64,000 bases of DNA, from the NCBI GenBank assembly GCA_030407315.1, contig JALQPE010002818.1, forward strand, positions 27,785-91,784, read 5' to 3'. Both the position numbers and the translations under genes were made by a program. Below, piece after piece: positions 9,301-19,141 of the stretch (the stretch's first letter is position 1; each line of letters opens with the position of its first letter). The DNA comes from Asparagopsis taxiformis (lineage: Eukaryota > Rhodophyta > Florideophyceae > Bonnemaisoniales > Bonnemaisoniaceae). Below the pieces are notes generated by a model, which was given only the letters and a program-made list of their open reading frames with translations, was not told where the DNA came from and searched no databases.

Positions 9301-10834
9301 GTAAGACCTTAATGCCCGAGTATGTAGAGTGTCCACAAACGTGTCTGTGTACTTTGTCCACAACAGACTTGGTGAGTTTCCATGGTCGAGTGTTGTCAGC
9401 AGTACCAAAAGATGCTGTTGCACAAAACAGAGAAGATCTCTGTGGAGGTGACAGAGAAGTATTTCGGCAATGAAATACCTCATGCGGAATATGACAATGT
9501 AGATCATTGGTGATAAGGGAGATGGTGGGGTTAATTGAAACATCATCTATCGATGTTTGTAGTGGAGGCAACTTCAGTTTGTCCCCATTCATATGTAGGA
9601 TATCACAATATTTTGTTATGTTTCTCCCAACAACCCATTGTGAGGAGCCTTCGATAATCAAGTGCTTAATATTGATTTGGTATCCCTCATCTGCGATGGC
9701 TGTGAGGAACACTGATCCAATTATTTTGCGGGCCTGACTTGAATGAGCGCCAGTTCCATATTGCCAGTATGGACAGTCTAAAACACACTCCGGTAATGCA
9801 TCAAATTTCCCATTCCACTCAGGACAGATAATTGGCTGAATTATTTTGAACTCTTCAATACCCATGCCACTGTACGGAGCACCATCATCCAACAGAGGAC
9901 CATAGTAATATATAGAGAACTCCTCTATTGACTTGAAGGTAGCCATGCTGAAAGTGACTGTCTTTTTCAATGGCATTTTTGAGGAAGATGATTGCGTGGG
10001 TATAGAAACCGTATTAATTGTCCCATCAGGGTTATGGTCACTGTCCCAGTGTCCAATCTTATGACACTTGCGACAACGAGAGTGAGCCTTCAATTCAGCT
10101 AGTTTCTCTGGGCTTAACTTTTTCTTGCCTCTGAATGGAGGCGTATAATTGGAGTTGAAATTGTTAATTGCTTCCTTTTGAGTAGAAGCAGAATTCTTTT
10201 CACATTGACGTATGACTGTTGCAATTGATTCGTACGAAATAGATTTTAGATATTCATCAGTAGATGACTTGCTTGTGAATTCAGACTCGCGAGGAGCAGA
10301 TGCAGCTAGAACTGATATGCGCTGATTATTATCAACGTTTGAGTTTGCTAATAGCATAAAGGCTACTAATGCATCAGGCAACTTGCATATAATTGACTGT
10401 GAATTGAAGCTTGACACTTGCGCTTCAAAGCGTGATTCAAAATTGGAAAAAGATTCAGTTGATCCTCTCTTAGTATTCAATAGCTTCGTGTATTCCTCGT
10501 AAACACCACTAACGACAGCAAGTGGGTCACGCTTGTATACTGTAGATACAATCGCATCAACCCCAGCTACAGATTGTATCACTGTTGCATCAATCTTTTT
10601 TACAAGATCGCGTGCACGGCCATATAGCTGTGACTGTAGCATAATTCCCCTTAATTCTTCGGGAATCTTGTTCCCGTTATTTTCGGGAAGCATATTGTGG
10701 AAAGCAGTCCATAATGTAACGGCGTTTGCATAGCCTTCTTGATTTCCATTCCCATATGTCCATGGAACTGTCTTGATGTCCCAAGAAAAACGTGGGCGCG
10801 ATGGTGTATCGGAAGCAGTGGAGGTGGAGCCCAT
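6356..10834 (-). CDS. Copia Gag-Pol polyprotein with embedded Tudor-like domain
   Basis: 1492 residues from the ATG at 10834. That start is chosen because it is the first ATG after the 5' LTR; 31 further in-frame codons upstream lie in the LTR itself. Domains in order: Gag; a CCHH-type zinc knuckle (C254, C257, H262, H267); a protease with LLDDGAP near 315; the integrase HHCC zinc region 497-536; an integrase core with D564, D618 and E651 as the best candidates; a Tudor-like segment at about 879-932 (IEVYWP, YYRGT, YEDGD, EKW); reverse transcriptase with KIDFSTAFLQ (about 1075) and catalytic VVDD instead of YVDD (1162-1165); and RNase H (SFADASRAA) ending in LADPLTK. Gag and Pol share one frame, as in plant and fly copia elements. 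No stop or frameshift interrupts it. Confidence 0.93.
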   Translation of the reverse strand: MGSTSTASDTPSRPRFSWDIKTVPWTYGNGNQEGYANAVTLWTAFHNMLPENNGNKIPEELRGIMLQSQLYGRARDLVKKIDATVIQSVAGVDAIVSTVYKRDPLAVVSGVYEEYTKLLNTKRGSTESFSNFESRFEAQVSSFNSQSIICKLPDALVAFMLLANSNVDNNQRISVLAASAPRESEFTSKSSTDEYLKSISYESIATVIRQCEKNSASTQKEAINNFNSNYTPPFRGKKKLSPEKLAELKAHSRCRKCHKIGHWDSDHNPDGTINTVSIPTQSSSSKMPLKKTVTFSMATFKSIEEFSIYYYGPLLDDGAPYSGMGIEEFKIIQPIICPEWNGKFDALPECVLDCPYWQYGTGAHSSQARKIIGSVFLTAIADEGYQINIKHLIIEGSSQWVVGRNITKYCDILHMNGDKLKLPPLQTSIDDVSINPTISLITNDLHCHIPHEVFHCRNTSLSPPQRSSLFCATASFGTADNTRPWKLTKSVVDKVHRHVCGHSTYSGIKVLLQRNGLWSHEVNKYLIQTLRDCPSCKLTSEPKLPRKVSLSSLTRSFNQDVCIDHFYLGDQIVFHTMDSTTRYSAGAIVPNTTMREAITAFETYWITPFWTPSTIIFDPAFDNEIFNKYLNMNGINSRSLPPRRHNKNVLESKHGVIREIFLRLKNENSNAAYTTDFLLVQQSFRISNDLYGNDELSAHELAKGYTRPVIAGTYPVVVPEELIDAQKALASKRKLTLILRSKATVDTPVKPGDVVQVFIKLQHDKRGKSSGPKTVLHYDPSSRCVTVPGSNGRKIRAAVEDVRFDISNNNISRQIQEAIDCLDREVDASLHSFADSTIDEPSAQMKDPEPPSTQKRIDDDDFSLAHESNHNTNPTQDVMPSIGDSIEVYWPLDKEYYRGTISKITSDGSQHQIEYEDGDQELLNLTNEKWRMAATLQSHDIKLTPGSQLSSKEKEDTEEYYKMFGEKEFTLNQAQGLPSYVTHNSYMKEENSFTNTVRQVAIHKIPQGANIITSHVIYKVKTADDGTRYVKARIAPHGNKDSGKEQLKTDSATCPPVGIRMLLSLASYHNWPIAKIDFSTAFLQTGKALRDVYVIPPRECENKSRFYWLLLTATYGLVNANAKWQENSDKFLFSIGFSQLAYVPQLFYRKKESRLLTIAVKVVDDILFAAELPTIQDTIRCISKNYKLGTIVYGPGTFSFFGLTITQESDFSIIIHGDQKLSNLHAYPIDRIRRKQIESPLNDVELSSFKSVNSSIGWLGIASSPFCAFVSSHLQQRAPNATVHELIAQINLLKWLKKLGCRISYKRPSGSDNHDISIVSFADASRAAEHGQLGHFTGLLFGRLEHGSTFHTLSWLSQKSKRPVKSIGSAEILATGAAIDEGKMLCKAYNALLQAEVSLQIIVDSKDLFDTISTCRMATDRSIRADVAWIRFEFETKEISKMIWVPGKSNLADPLTKRNSSLSVPLQLLMYSGEIPIEFVDTKLRCSNQFTG

Positions 10835-10837
10835 AAC
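10826..10837 (-). promoter_or_regulatory. Primer-binding site matching a half initiator-tRNA, overlapping the start codon
   Basis: Directly after the 5' LTR the element reads GTTATGGGCTCC. Its first nine bases are complementary to the anticodon loop end of initiator tRNA-Met, as in Drosophila copia, which primes from the 5' half of that tRNA. The ATG inside it (10834-10832) is the Gag-Pol start codon, that is, the complement of the CAU anticodon. Confidence 0.7.
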
Positions 10838-11209
10838 TATGGAAGGTCGTTGGTGCAGGTATGTTTGATCTTGTAAGCGGTTGAGGCATGAACGGAAGGA
10901 GACGATGAGTTTGGGAGCATAGAACAATGGTGATCAAGATGGTTTATGAGAAGAGATGTCGTCTATCCTTAAGGGAGACTTTCGATAGTCTTAGGATGAC
11001 TAGCAGTACTATATAGAGATACGCGAAGTGTAAGGACAGTCGGTCAGGCAGAGAAAACAATTGTTTGGCGGGTATTCAGACAGTTTCATTCCGGGAAGGT
11101 GTACAAACAATTTGGTGGAGTTGAGTAGTGAACCCTTTTGTCCACTAAAACTGTAAGTGGTACACTGTATAACATTTTGAATACAATGTTGCACGATCAA
11201 ACATCAATA
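10838..11209 (-). repeat. 5' LTR of copia element C1
   Basis: 372 bp, identical to the 3' LTR. A TATATA core lies at 11010-11015. The outer flank is the ACAGT target duplication at 11210-11214. Confidence 0.95.
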
Positions 11210-11214
11210 ACAGT

Positions 11215-13131
11215 ACTGTAATGAAGCACCTGTGAATAGGCTCATCGTTCCTCCACCACTGCAGCGATGATCGCGGCTAACGAAACCAAGTTTCACATCG
11301 CATCACAGCAAATCCGAGTGCGATGCGATACGAATTGAGGCAATGCATATCCCTTTCAACGTGCAAAACGTACCAGGACTTGTATAGCCATGGTTGGCCA
11401 GGCTCTGCGACGTTCATTTCTACACGTGTTGTCAACCGAATGATTTGAAATTGGAAATTTTGAAGAGTTACAAGCACTTTCTGCAAAGTTTTAAAAACAA
11501 AGATAGTGCGCTGGCCCTGTGCAATACAGGAAATCAAAGAGACGCACGTTTCAAAATTCAACTTCTTTGTGCTCGCATCGCATGCGCATGTCCCAAACTC
11601 CGCGGTAGCCTGGCAAACAACGCGACAAAAACGCCACGGCTTTATCTCGTAGCCGATCGCGAACATAGCGAGTTTCGAACATAACATACGACGAGTGAAC
11701 GCACACCGGCACGCCAGTTTGGACGAATCACACGAGGTAGAATCGCCGCGAGTTGAGACGGGCACCATGTGACGGCAAGAAGCAATGCCTATACGCGAAA
11801 TTGAACACGGCCTACTCGCCGGGATAACACTGAGACACGCCATGCATTGTCGAGTCCCGATCGTTTGCCGGCGTCGCGGCCAGGGGGAGCGTCGACAGTT
11901 ACAAACTTGTTGCACGGATCAAGTCGACTGGAGTGTGCACTAGGACAAATGTGCGTACTGGCGCGCTACTACGTGGACAGTACAGACAGTTGTGTAGCCA
12001 CAGACCGCAAGCGCAGTGTTGATTTGCGCTGTTCTTGACCAATGATCGTGCCGATGTGCCGCACAATTACAGCGTGTATATTGCCACTAATGCCGCACTT
12101 GATCCATTGACGTTTATATCGTTTTTTCTCATCCCTCAGACAATCCACCCAGTGCACGCAATTGAGGTCTCCGTCACCACATCTCGATGGACTCGTTCGT
12201 AGGCACACGTGCATATACTGCGTTTCCATTGTTTTCACCGAGACGCACCCATTCAACAATGCACTGTACGTTGATTCGTCTTCCACTCGCTATATACTCG
12301 ACCTGCAGGTTTTCTGGGTAGCACCCTCTGCAAACCGACTCGTAGCCTAGCACAGCACAGCGTAGGGGGAACATGCAAAACTAATTCAACATCAGTTGAC
12401 TGTAACGCGCGACTGTGATGATGTCATGATAAGTGGCAAAATTGCATGCTCATAAATTAATCCATGTGGGACATACACATCTCGTACCACCCGTCGATGA
12501 GACGTTCGCTTCGTGTTGCAACCACATTTCCCAACTGCGAGTTGGCTTCGTGCCACACTATTTCATCAACGTGAGCTTTCTCATTGATCCCTGGCTCGTC
12601 CAACCATGCAACTGTTCCAAACTTAGAGCAATATCTCCAGCACTGCATATGTGCTGTGCTGTTGTCATTAGATCTACCAGTGCAGCACATATCAGACGCG
12701 CGCGGATCAATTTGAATCACTGTACGCTGCTCGTCAGTGAGACCTATCCGCGCAACAACGCACTGTAATGACTCTATTATGCCATTTCTGTTTCAATAAT
12801 ATGCTTCGAACAGTAGCCCCTTAGTTACTTGTATTCATATACACACTCTCTTTGACTCTCACATATCCATGCCACTTACATCACTCCCCCTGGAAGAGCA
12901 TTGTCGTCCTACCTCCTTCAACATTCCACTCTTGATATTCAAACTGTAACACTATACCCAAATTCGTTGCCCCCTTTGATTCAATCGATACACACGCTTC
13001 ATTTGCTGTTATCGAATTCAGCCTGCAAACACTAATCTACTTCGTCCGCGCAATTAACATCATTCAACTTTACAGTAGCTCCGACTTATTCTTCTTCGCC
13101 TCTTTTCCTCTAAAACATCCCCTCGTTTTCG
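11215..13131. other. No gene seen
   Basis: About 1.9 kb with several open stretches (the longest, 11277-11915 minus, is rich in Cys and Arg without any domain). Two segments near 12220-12260 and 12740-12770 share a weak similarity around GCACTGTA and may be remnants of an old duplication. Confidence 0.4.
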
Positions 13132-13139
13132 TATAAATA
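13132..13139 (+). promoter_or_regulatory. TATA box of the haem peroxidase gene
   Basis: TATAAATA, 66 bp before the ATG at 13205 and preceded by a pyrimidine-rich stretch. The same TATA-to-ATG spacing recurs in other secreted-protein genes of the window. Confidence 0.65.
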
Positions 13140-13204
13140 ACAACGTGCGCAAACATTTTTCCTCTTCATCCATCAACACGTGAATACATCCCAGCCTTCC
13201 CATC

Positions 13205-14842
13205 ATGAAGTTCAATCTCAAGTTTTCCTTCCTCGCCATTCTTGCACTGCTCTCAACTTCTCTTGCTTCACCAACACGACTAAATACTAATGTTCGACAA
13301 TTCAACTGCCAATATCAGACCCGCATGTTGGATGGTACTTGCACAAACAATATTCAACCGGAACTGGGCTCTACAGGACGAGCAGTGTCTTCTCTTCTGA
13401 GAAACCGTTCGTCCAAGAGGCCCTCTACTGCCAAAACTACTCTTCCGTCTGCCCGCTTCATTTCAAACACAGTCTCTAAGCAGGACGGTGACATTCTGAA
13501 TGACCGTGGTTTGAATGAACTCGTAACTTTCTTTGGTCAATTCATCGATCACACAGTCGTATTCACTCCTGTCAGTGAGACCCACATGGACATTCCAATC
13601 CCGGAAGATGACGATATCTTTGCAAACTTTACGGGTGGTGTCCTTGAGTTCAGACGCTCTGAACGAGTTCCATTGGCCCCTGGATCCAGAAGGGAGCGTC
13701 CGGTGAATGAATTATCAGCGGCATTGGATTTGGCATCTGTTTACGGAGTTGACCAAGAAAGGAACGAAGAACTTCGCACTTTGGTGGATGGAAAACTGAA
13801 AACCAGCGCCGGTAACCTACTCCCCCTTAACACTGCCGGCTTGCCGAATGCACCTTCTACTGGTCCCAATTTCTTCCTAGCCGGAGATGAGCGAGCAAAT
13901 GAGAATCCCACTTTGTCAGCCCTCCATACCCTGTTCGTATTGGAACACAACAACATTTGTGATGAGCTGAAGACAAACTTCCCTTCATACACGGACGAAC
14001 AGCTCTATGAGACTGCACGAAAAATCAACATCGCCGAGTTTCAGAAGATTACCTACGAGGAATTCTACCCCGCTCTGACTGGTAGGAGAATTCGTCGCTA
14101 CCGTGGATTTAGAGCTACGACTGATGTGGGCGTATTGAACGAATTTGCCACTGCCGGCTTCCGTGTCGGACATACACTTGTTGGGAATGCAATTCATCGC
14201 ACTGGCCCTGGAAACTCTCAGCGCCCAGATATTCCATTCGGAGAAATGTTCTTCCGATCTGCCGAAGTGCTCCAGGATAATGGAATTGATGAATTCATCA
14301 GAGGAGCCACTCAGTTCGAAGCACAGGAAATTGACTTGAAGGTGCATGATGCCCTTCGCAATGGACTTTTCCAGGGTATTCCCGGAGAGGATGCCGGATT
14401 CGATTTGATTGCTCTCAACTTGCAGCGATCAAGAGATCACAACTTGATTTCGTACAACCAGCTGCGCAAGCGACTTGGTATAGGGCGAGCTCGCAATTTT
14501 GCCCAAATCAACAGAAATGTGAACATTCAGAGTCTTCTTTCAACCGCGTACGATGGAGACGTCGATAAAGTGGAAGCATGGGTCGGAATGATGGCTGAGA
14601 GGCACGAGAGGGGTGGATCTTTCGGTCCAACACTGCGCAAATTGTGGGACAAGCAGTTCAGGATGTTCCGAGATGGAGATCGATTCTTCTATCTAAACGA
14701 CATTTTCTCTACTGAGCTCAGGAATGCTACACCGAGAATTGATGCGCTGAGGGCGGACAGTGAAACTTTCCGGGACATCATCATCAGGAATACAGACATT
14801 ACTGACAGCGAACTTCCGCGCCGAATTTTCTTCACCCAATAA
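13205..14842 (+). CDS. Secreted animal-type haem peroxidase
   Basis: 545 residues, intronless, with an N-terminal signal peptide (about 1-22, a hydrophobic run ending LASP). The peroxidase-cyclooxygenase superfamily core is clear: distal GQFIDH with Gln112, Asp115 and His116; catalytic Arg230 and Glu233 in DERANE, equivalent to the Arg and haem-linking Glu of myeloperoxidase; proximal His323 in FRVGHT; and RSRDHN near the C-terminus. Asp115 and Glu233 would allow covalent haem attachment by ester bonds. Two deviations are visible. The residue after the distal His is Thr117, where mammalian enzymes have the calcium-ligand Asp, and the myeloperoxidase Met following the Glu is Asn. The family oxidises halides or phenolics with hydrogen peroxide; a role in oxidative defence or wall cross-linking is an inference. 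It stands alone, with a TATA box 66 bp upstream. Confidence 0.93.
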   Translation: MKFNLKFSFLAILALLSTSLASPTRLNTNVRQFNCQYQTRMLDGTCTNNIQPELGSTGRAVSSLLRNRSSKRPSTAKTTLPSARFISNTVSKQDGDILNDRGLNELVTFFGQFIDHTVVFTPVSETHMDIPIPEDDDIFANFTGGVLEFRRSERVPLAPGSRRERPVNELSAALDLASVYGVDQERNEELRTLVDGKLKTSAGNLLPLNTAGLPNAPSTGPNFFLAGDERANENPTLSALHTLFVLEHNNICDELKTNFPSYTDEQLYETARKINIAEFQKITYEEFYPALTGRRIRRYRGFRATTDVGVLNEFATAGFRVGHTLVGNAIHRTGPGNSQRPDIPFGEMFFRSAEVLQDNGIDEFIRGATQFEAQEIDLKVHDALRNGLFQGIPGEDAGFDLIALNLQRSRDHNLISYNQLRKRLGIGRARNFAQINRNVNIQSLLSTAYDGDVDKVEAWVGMMAERHERGGSFGPTLRKLWDKQFRMFRDGDRFFYLNDIFSTELRNATPRIDALRADSETFRDIIIRNTDITDSELPRRIFFTQ

Positions 14843-15971
14843 TTCTTTTGCAATCGATTATGCACATCCTAGCGCCTGCTCGCGAATGAAAGTTGAAGCA
14901 GAGCGAGAAAGGAAGAAGCGTTTCCTCCTCTGGGATGTGTAGACATGGCTAGTTTTACAAGATGCAATGTACAGTATTACCGCTTTATTCGCTAGGTAAA
15001 CACTTACTGTAAACAGCACTGTGTTAACATCTTAATAGAGGGTCAGAATTGTGCAATATGGCGCAATAACAATGTAAGTAGTGTCGAGGTGACATGGCCT
15101 GCCAATGGAAACCGTGCAGCGAATGGTTGGAAGCAGAAGAATAAAGCTTGCAGTGTCAATTCGTCACGAGAGTGTGCCCAATTTAACAATTTGAGCAATC
15201 TCGCGATGCACGTCTTCTTTTCACCCTGTTTCGGAATGTAAACCACCTATAACCCATAACATCTCAGGCGACAATTCCAACTTCCAGCCGGCCAATGTGG
15301 CGATCCGGGATTGAGGTGTTGTACCCACTGTAAAGAGTATGGCAACAAGAACAACAATTACCTCAATGCTTATAAATGGATCCAGGATCCCTTCCTTGAT
15401 CTTAATCAGGAAATTCCTATTTGTCCACTTGTCACACGTTCAGACAGACTGTCCAATAGAAGTTGGCAGACTGTGCAGCATCGAAAATGGTACTACGCAG
15501 TGGAAGAGCTTGGCACCAGAACGGCAGAGGCATCGACATAGTCGCCTCCAACTGCGTCCCCTCTGATTTATTTCATTCGCTGCATCGCGCTGAAAGTGTC
15601 ATCGGTTTAATGCTTCTGTGGAATGTAGAGCCTGTAGTACAGAAACAAAGGCATTCGGGGTGCACGTCAGGAACTCGTGGCAGCAAGTAGAGAGTTGTGC
15701 TGGTAAGATAAATGACTCGATTGCGCACGATTGTCGCCATGCAACAATTGATCAAAATTCCCCGCTTCCTTCTCTACCCTATTTTGCACTAGGTTATCGG
15801 TTGGAAGAAATAAGCTTTCGTATCTCGATCGATAATCCCACGCGCGACTATTAGCCTCTTATGGTTCATACGCCATTACTGTCAATTTTCGCGTAGATAC
15901 AATTTCTTTATCGCTATTGTTTTTCTCTCCGGCAACATCTCTCACAGATTTTCAGGCAGTGTAGTAGAATA
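14843..15971. other. No gene seen
   Basis: Intergenic sequence between the peroxidase and the 3' end of the receptor-like gene. Only short frames without recognisable features; a few CTGTAA-type motifs near 15005. Confidence 0.4.
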
Positions 15972-17908
15972 CTATGCTTCCTTGCTTGTTTCCACCGCTG
16001 CCTTTCTTTCAGAAGCTTTACCACCACCTTTAAACCGAGAAGCTCTTGTACCAGTAACAGGGTCTCCTTCAGTATTTACTGACCAACACTTTTTCCAAAA
16101 CAGCAGCACAATCACCGCCGCTGTTAGTGGAGGTAAGACGAACAGCAAACATGGAATCAGAACGATCAATAGTCGGATTTCAGGTTTCCGTTCTTTCCCA
16201 CAAACTGGCTCACCAACTTTTCTATGAATAGTATCCGAAATCTATGTGTCAACAGATAACAAATTACAGCAAGAAAAAAATTAGTCCCTTGCTCCAAGTC
16301 CTTATTCCCTGTGCATTCCTTACAACCTACCTTTCCACTGATTCCCAGCTCAAGCAGCTCACGGTCGACCTGCTTCTTGAACTCTTCATCCACTGCCCCA
16401 TTGTACAACCAACCAGCATCGATTGAGTAAAACACATCACTTGTCTCGAATGTGATCAGATTTTCTACCACCCAATCCATGTCAGAGATGGTTGATACGC
16501 GAAAAAGAACTTAGCTCTCGCAACAGGATATTTCAACTTACCACAGCTCACGTCATCCTGCAGCAGAAAATTCCCAACCGTGACATACGTCACAGCGAAT
16601 CTCACTAGATCGTCCTCAGCAAGGACCCATTCTAGACACTCCTTGTCGGAGTTACATCTTTTCCATGGGATAGCAGAATCGTCTGCTCCGTCAAATTTCG
16701 CCCCGTCCGGATTCACTTAAGACGAGAGAAACCGAAAATTGTTAACACTGTCATTGTTTCTGGAGACTTTCTGCGACTGAAAGTAACTTACCTGTGGCAT
16801 TCCAAATGCTTTCCAATGCTGTGTTATGGCGAATAGAATAATAACCCAAATCTTCCGCGGAGAGAAGGTTCACTGCTTTCCGGGGAGTCGTAGGCTGATC
16901 AATGAAAAGGAAGTCCACAAGAGCCACCTCGTAAAACAACAAGAAAATGGCGAAGAAAGCAACCAAACCAATTCGAAACAGTGATCTAACAATCTCATAC
17001 GGTGTTGCCAAAGCACTACCATTATCTCCATCGATTCGATCTTCTTCATGTATACTTACGCTATCAGTATCCTCTGTGTCATTGGATGAACTTGAATAGT
17101 TATAATTGCTGCTAGGAATGACCTTTAAAGGTATTTCTTCCTTCTGCTCAGATGGTTCACTAGTAACCCCATCACTGAACTCAGAAATGAATAATAGGAT
17201 AGTTCTGAGACGATTCATTCCACGAACATATCGTAAGCGGAATCCAACCAGAACAGCAACACCGACAAAGAGCAGGAAAAAAAATGCAAAGACGCCCCAA
17301 GTTTCCCATCGAAATGGTCGAATCAACTGAGTCCAGGCACCTAGGACAGAACCTTCTGTCTCGGTGAACTTGCCGAGGATGGTTATCGTGCCTTGTACAA
17401 TCGGTCTACTGGGGTTGTGATGACACTGTCTTTTCGGAGTTTCGATAATTGCCCCCGTTATTGCAAACTTGTAGCCTTTTTCCGCCATAACTTCGGTAAA
17501 ATCAATGAGGCTATCTAGCTCACATTCAGATGAATCTCCAGCCCACATACACAGGTTTTCGCGGGTGGACGTCATCCTATGAATGTCGAATGAAACACCT
17601 GTGAGTGACCAATGAAGATCGGCTGGATTGCCACATGGGAACGGGCTTTGCAAGTGACGAGCGCTCTTGTTGAATTCAGAAGAATTGAAAGATACAAATG
17701 GTCGTTCTTCGGTGAAGAGAAAGCATGTGTTTTGGCGACAGGATTCATACAAGGCGGGGTTGACCTCTAGGTTAGAGAGGCAATTGGTGCCACTTTTTCG
17801 AGTTTCAAGATTTGCGGTGGCGTTGTTTTGTTCACAGTTGAACTTTATTCCTTGTGATCGTGTGGTGATTGAAAATATATAGACCAGTAGGAAAGATATC
17901 ACATACAT
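15972..17908 (-). CDS. Ionotropic glutamate receptor-like membrane protein, 4 exons
   Basis: Exons by GT-AG rules: 17908-16792, 16715-16542, 16464-16331 and 16208-15972, all phases compatible, giving 553 residues. The start at 17908 is chosen because the Met heads a signal peptide; 63 more codons are open upstream. The order matches an iGluR without an amino-terminal domain: ligand-binding half S1 with Arg160 (about 100-198), RPFRWETW leading into M1 (201-224), a pore-loop-like stretch (235-252), a Ser/Asp/Glu-rich insert (253-300), M3 (305-335), S2 with paired cysteines (348-478) and M4 (488-512). The M3 end reads Y326, L330 and F333-L334, a degenerate version of the SYTANLAAFL gating motif. 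Channel activity is doubtful given that degeneration and the insert; a ligand-binding receptor or a non-conducting relative is possible. Membrane location is well supported, the family call moderately. Confidence 0.65.
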
Positions 17909-19141
17909 TGGATTGAGGAATTTGGCCGACAGCTGAAGCGCGACGGTGTGAAGCAGGAAGATGGGGATCTTTGAAGAGTAAACTACATTTCTGCAAGAGA
18001 ATATTCTGCTTTGCTGGATATATGTAAATTCAGCGCAGGGTTCGGAAGCATTTGATACTTGTTTGCTGCATTGACGAGCAGAATGGATGGTTTCCATTCT
18101 TAGCCATAGAAATAGACCTTCGACAGCATTATCTGCTTCTTATTTGGTGTGAGATATTGGCGTATAATTGCTGTTCACAGATTACCATTGTTGGCAGCAT
18201 TGCTGCCTTGAGGAAAATATCCAGCTGCGATATGTGCTCTACGTCCTAATATACCATTTCGTTAGGGAACTCCATACAGCGATGCGGGCTCACTTTGAGT
18301 TTGCTGAAATTCACGCTGCCCCGAAGATAACACAGTTGTATGCTGACACAGGGTCGCAAAAGTTGGGAACAACTCCAAATCTCTCGATTCATGTACGCAG
18401 TACGCAATAGTAGTTTTGACTAAGCATGAAGATAAATCGAACTGCGATGCTTCCCGAAATAATTGCTGATCCCACTGCTACTTGTGCTTCATACACACCC
18501 TGACCTTGATGCATGGTGACGGAGAGATCTAACTGATGGAAAGCGGTGGTATTGCCTAGGGCTAGGTGTCTGATTCCTGCAATATATTTATGTATTTCGA
18601 TGATTTATGAGTCAATGAATTGAATGGATACCTGCAGTACGAGCACCGTACCCCGATATACAGTTTGTGGCAAGCTTGTGAGAAGAATGAGTTTTCTGTT
18701 TATCGGCCAGCGATGTTGACGTCGGCGAGTTGAGCAAAATACCAAGCTGTAAGTGGTGTAATTGGTAAGTTGTTCTTCAAAGCTACGGTCCAGTACTGTA
18801 CTAAATTTTAGTCCGTCAACACAGAGCGTTTATCGCTCCTTTAATAGCTACTTCTCGCGATAATCTGATTGCTATGCCAATGCTTCAAGCTCATCCACGA
18901 AGCATAAGTCACATCATCTTTCACTACCAAACTTCGAATTTCGCATTCATGCATTGTCTATGTGTTCCACTAATCCCCGTCTCAAGCAGTGGAATCACGG
19001 AACAAGCCAATAAACTGACTGACGTAGGACGCGATCAACGCCATCCGCCCATAGCTGACATAACTCTTCGTTCATATATTGCCCTGCCAAAGCAAAGACG
19101 GACTATGAAACTACCAACGTACCTTTCCAACGCTACGAAAC
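17909..19141. other. Divergent intergenic region, no gene seen
   Basis: Upstream of both the minus-strand receptor-like gene and the plus-strand hydrolase. A TATA-like CATATATTG sits near 19074-19082, about 60 bp before the hydrolase ATG. Frames here (for example 18874-19281) overlap the hydrolase start in another frame and look spurious. Confidence 0.45.

Larger units (their letters stand above)
5958..11209 (-). mobile_element. Complete Ty1/copia retrotransposon (element C1)
   Basis: The element is 5252 bp with two 372-bp LTRs that are identical on direct reading, flanked by the 5-bp duplication ACAGT (5953-5957 and 11210-11214). It holds one uninterrupted Gag-Pol frame. Identical LTRs and an intact frame indicate a very recent insertion and possible activity. 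LTR termini are non-canonical: in element orientation they begin TATTG and end CCATA, giving only a TAT/ATA terminal inverted repeat rather than TG/CA. Confidence 0.95.

Noticed and set aside
10835..10927. Extended start of the copia Gag-Pol inside the 5' LTR
   Set aside because: The 31 extra codons are LTR sequence upstream of the primer-binding site; the ATG at 10834 is the natural start.
11277..11915. 212-codon minus-strand frame between copia and peroxidase
   Set aside because: No domain, no signal peptide and a composition unlike neighbouring genes; probably chance.
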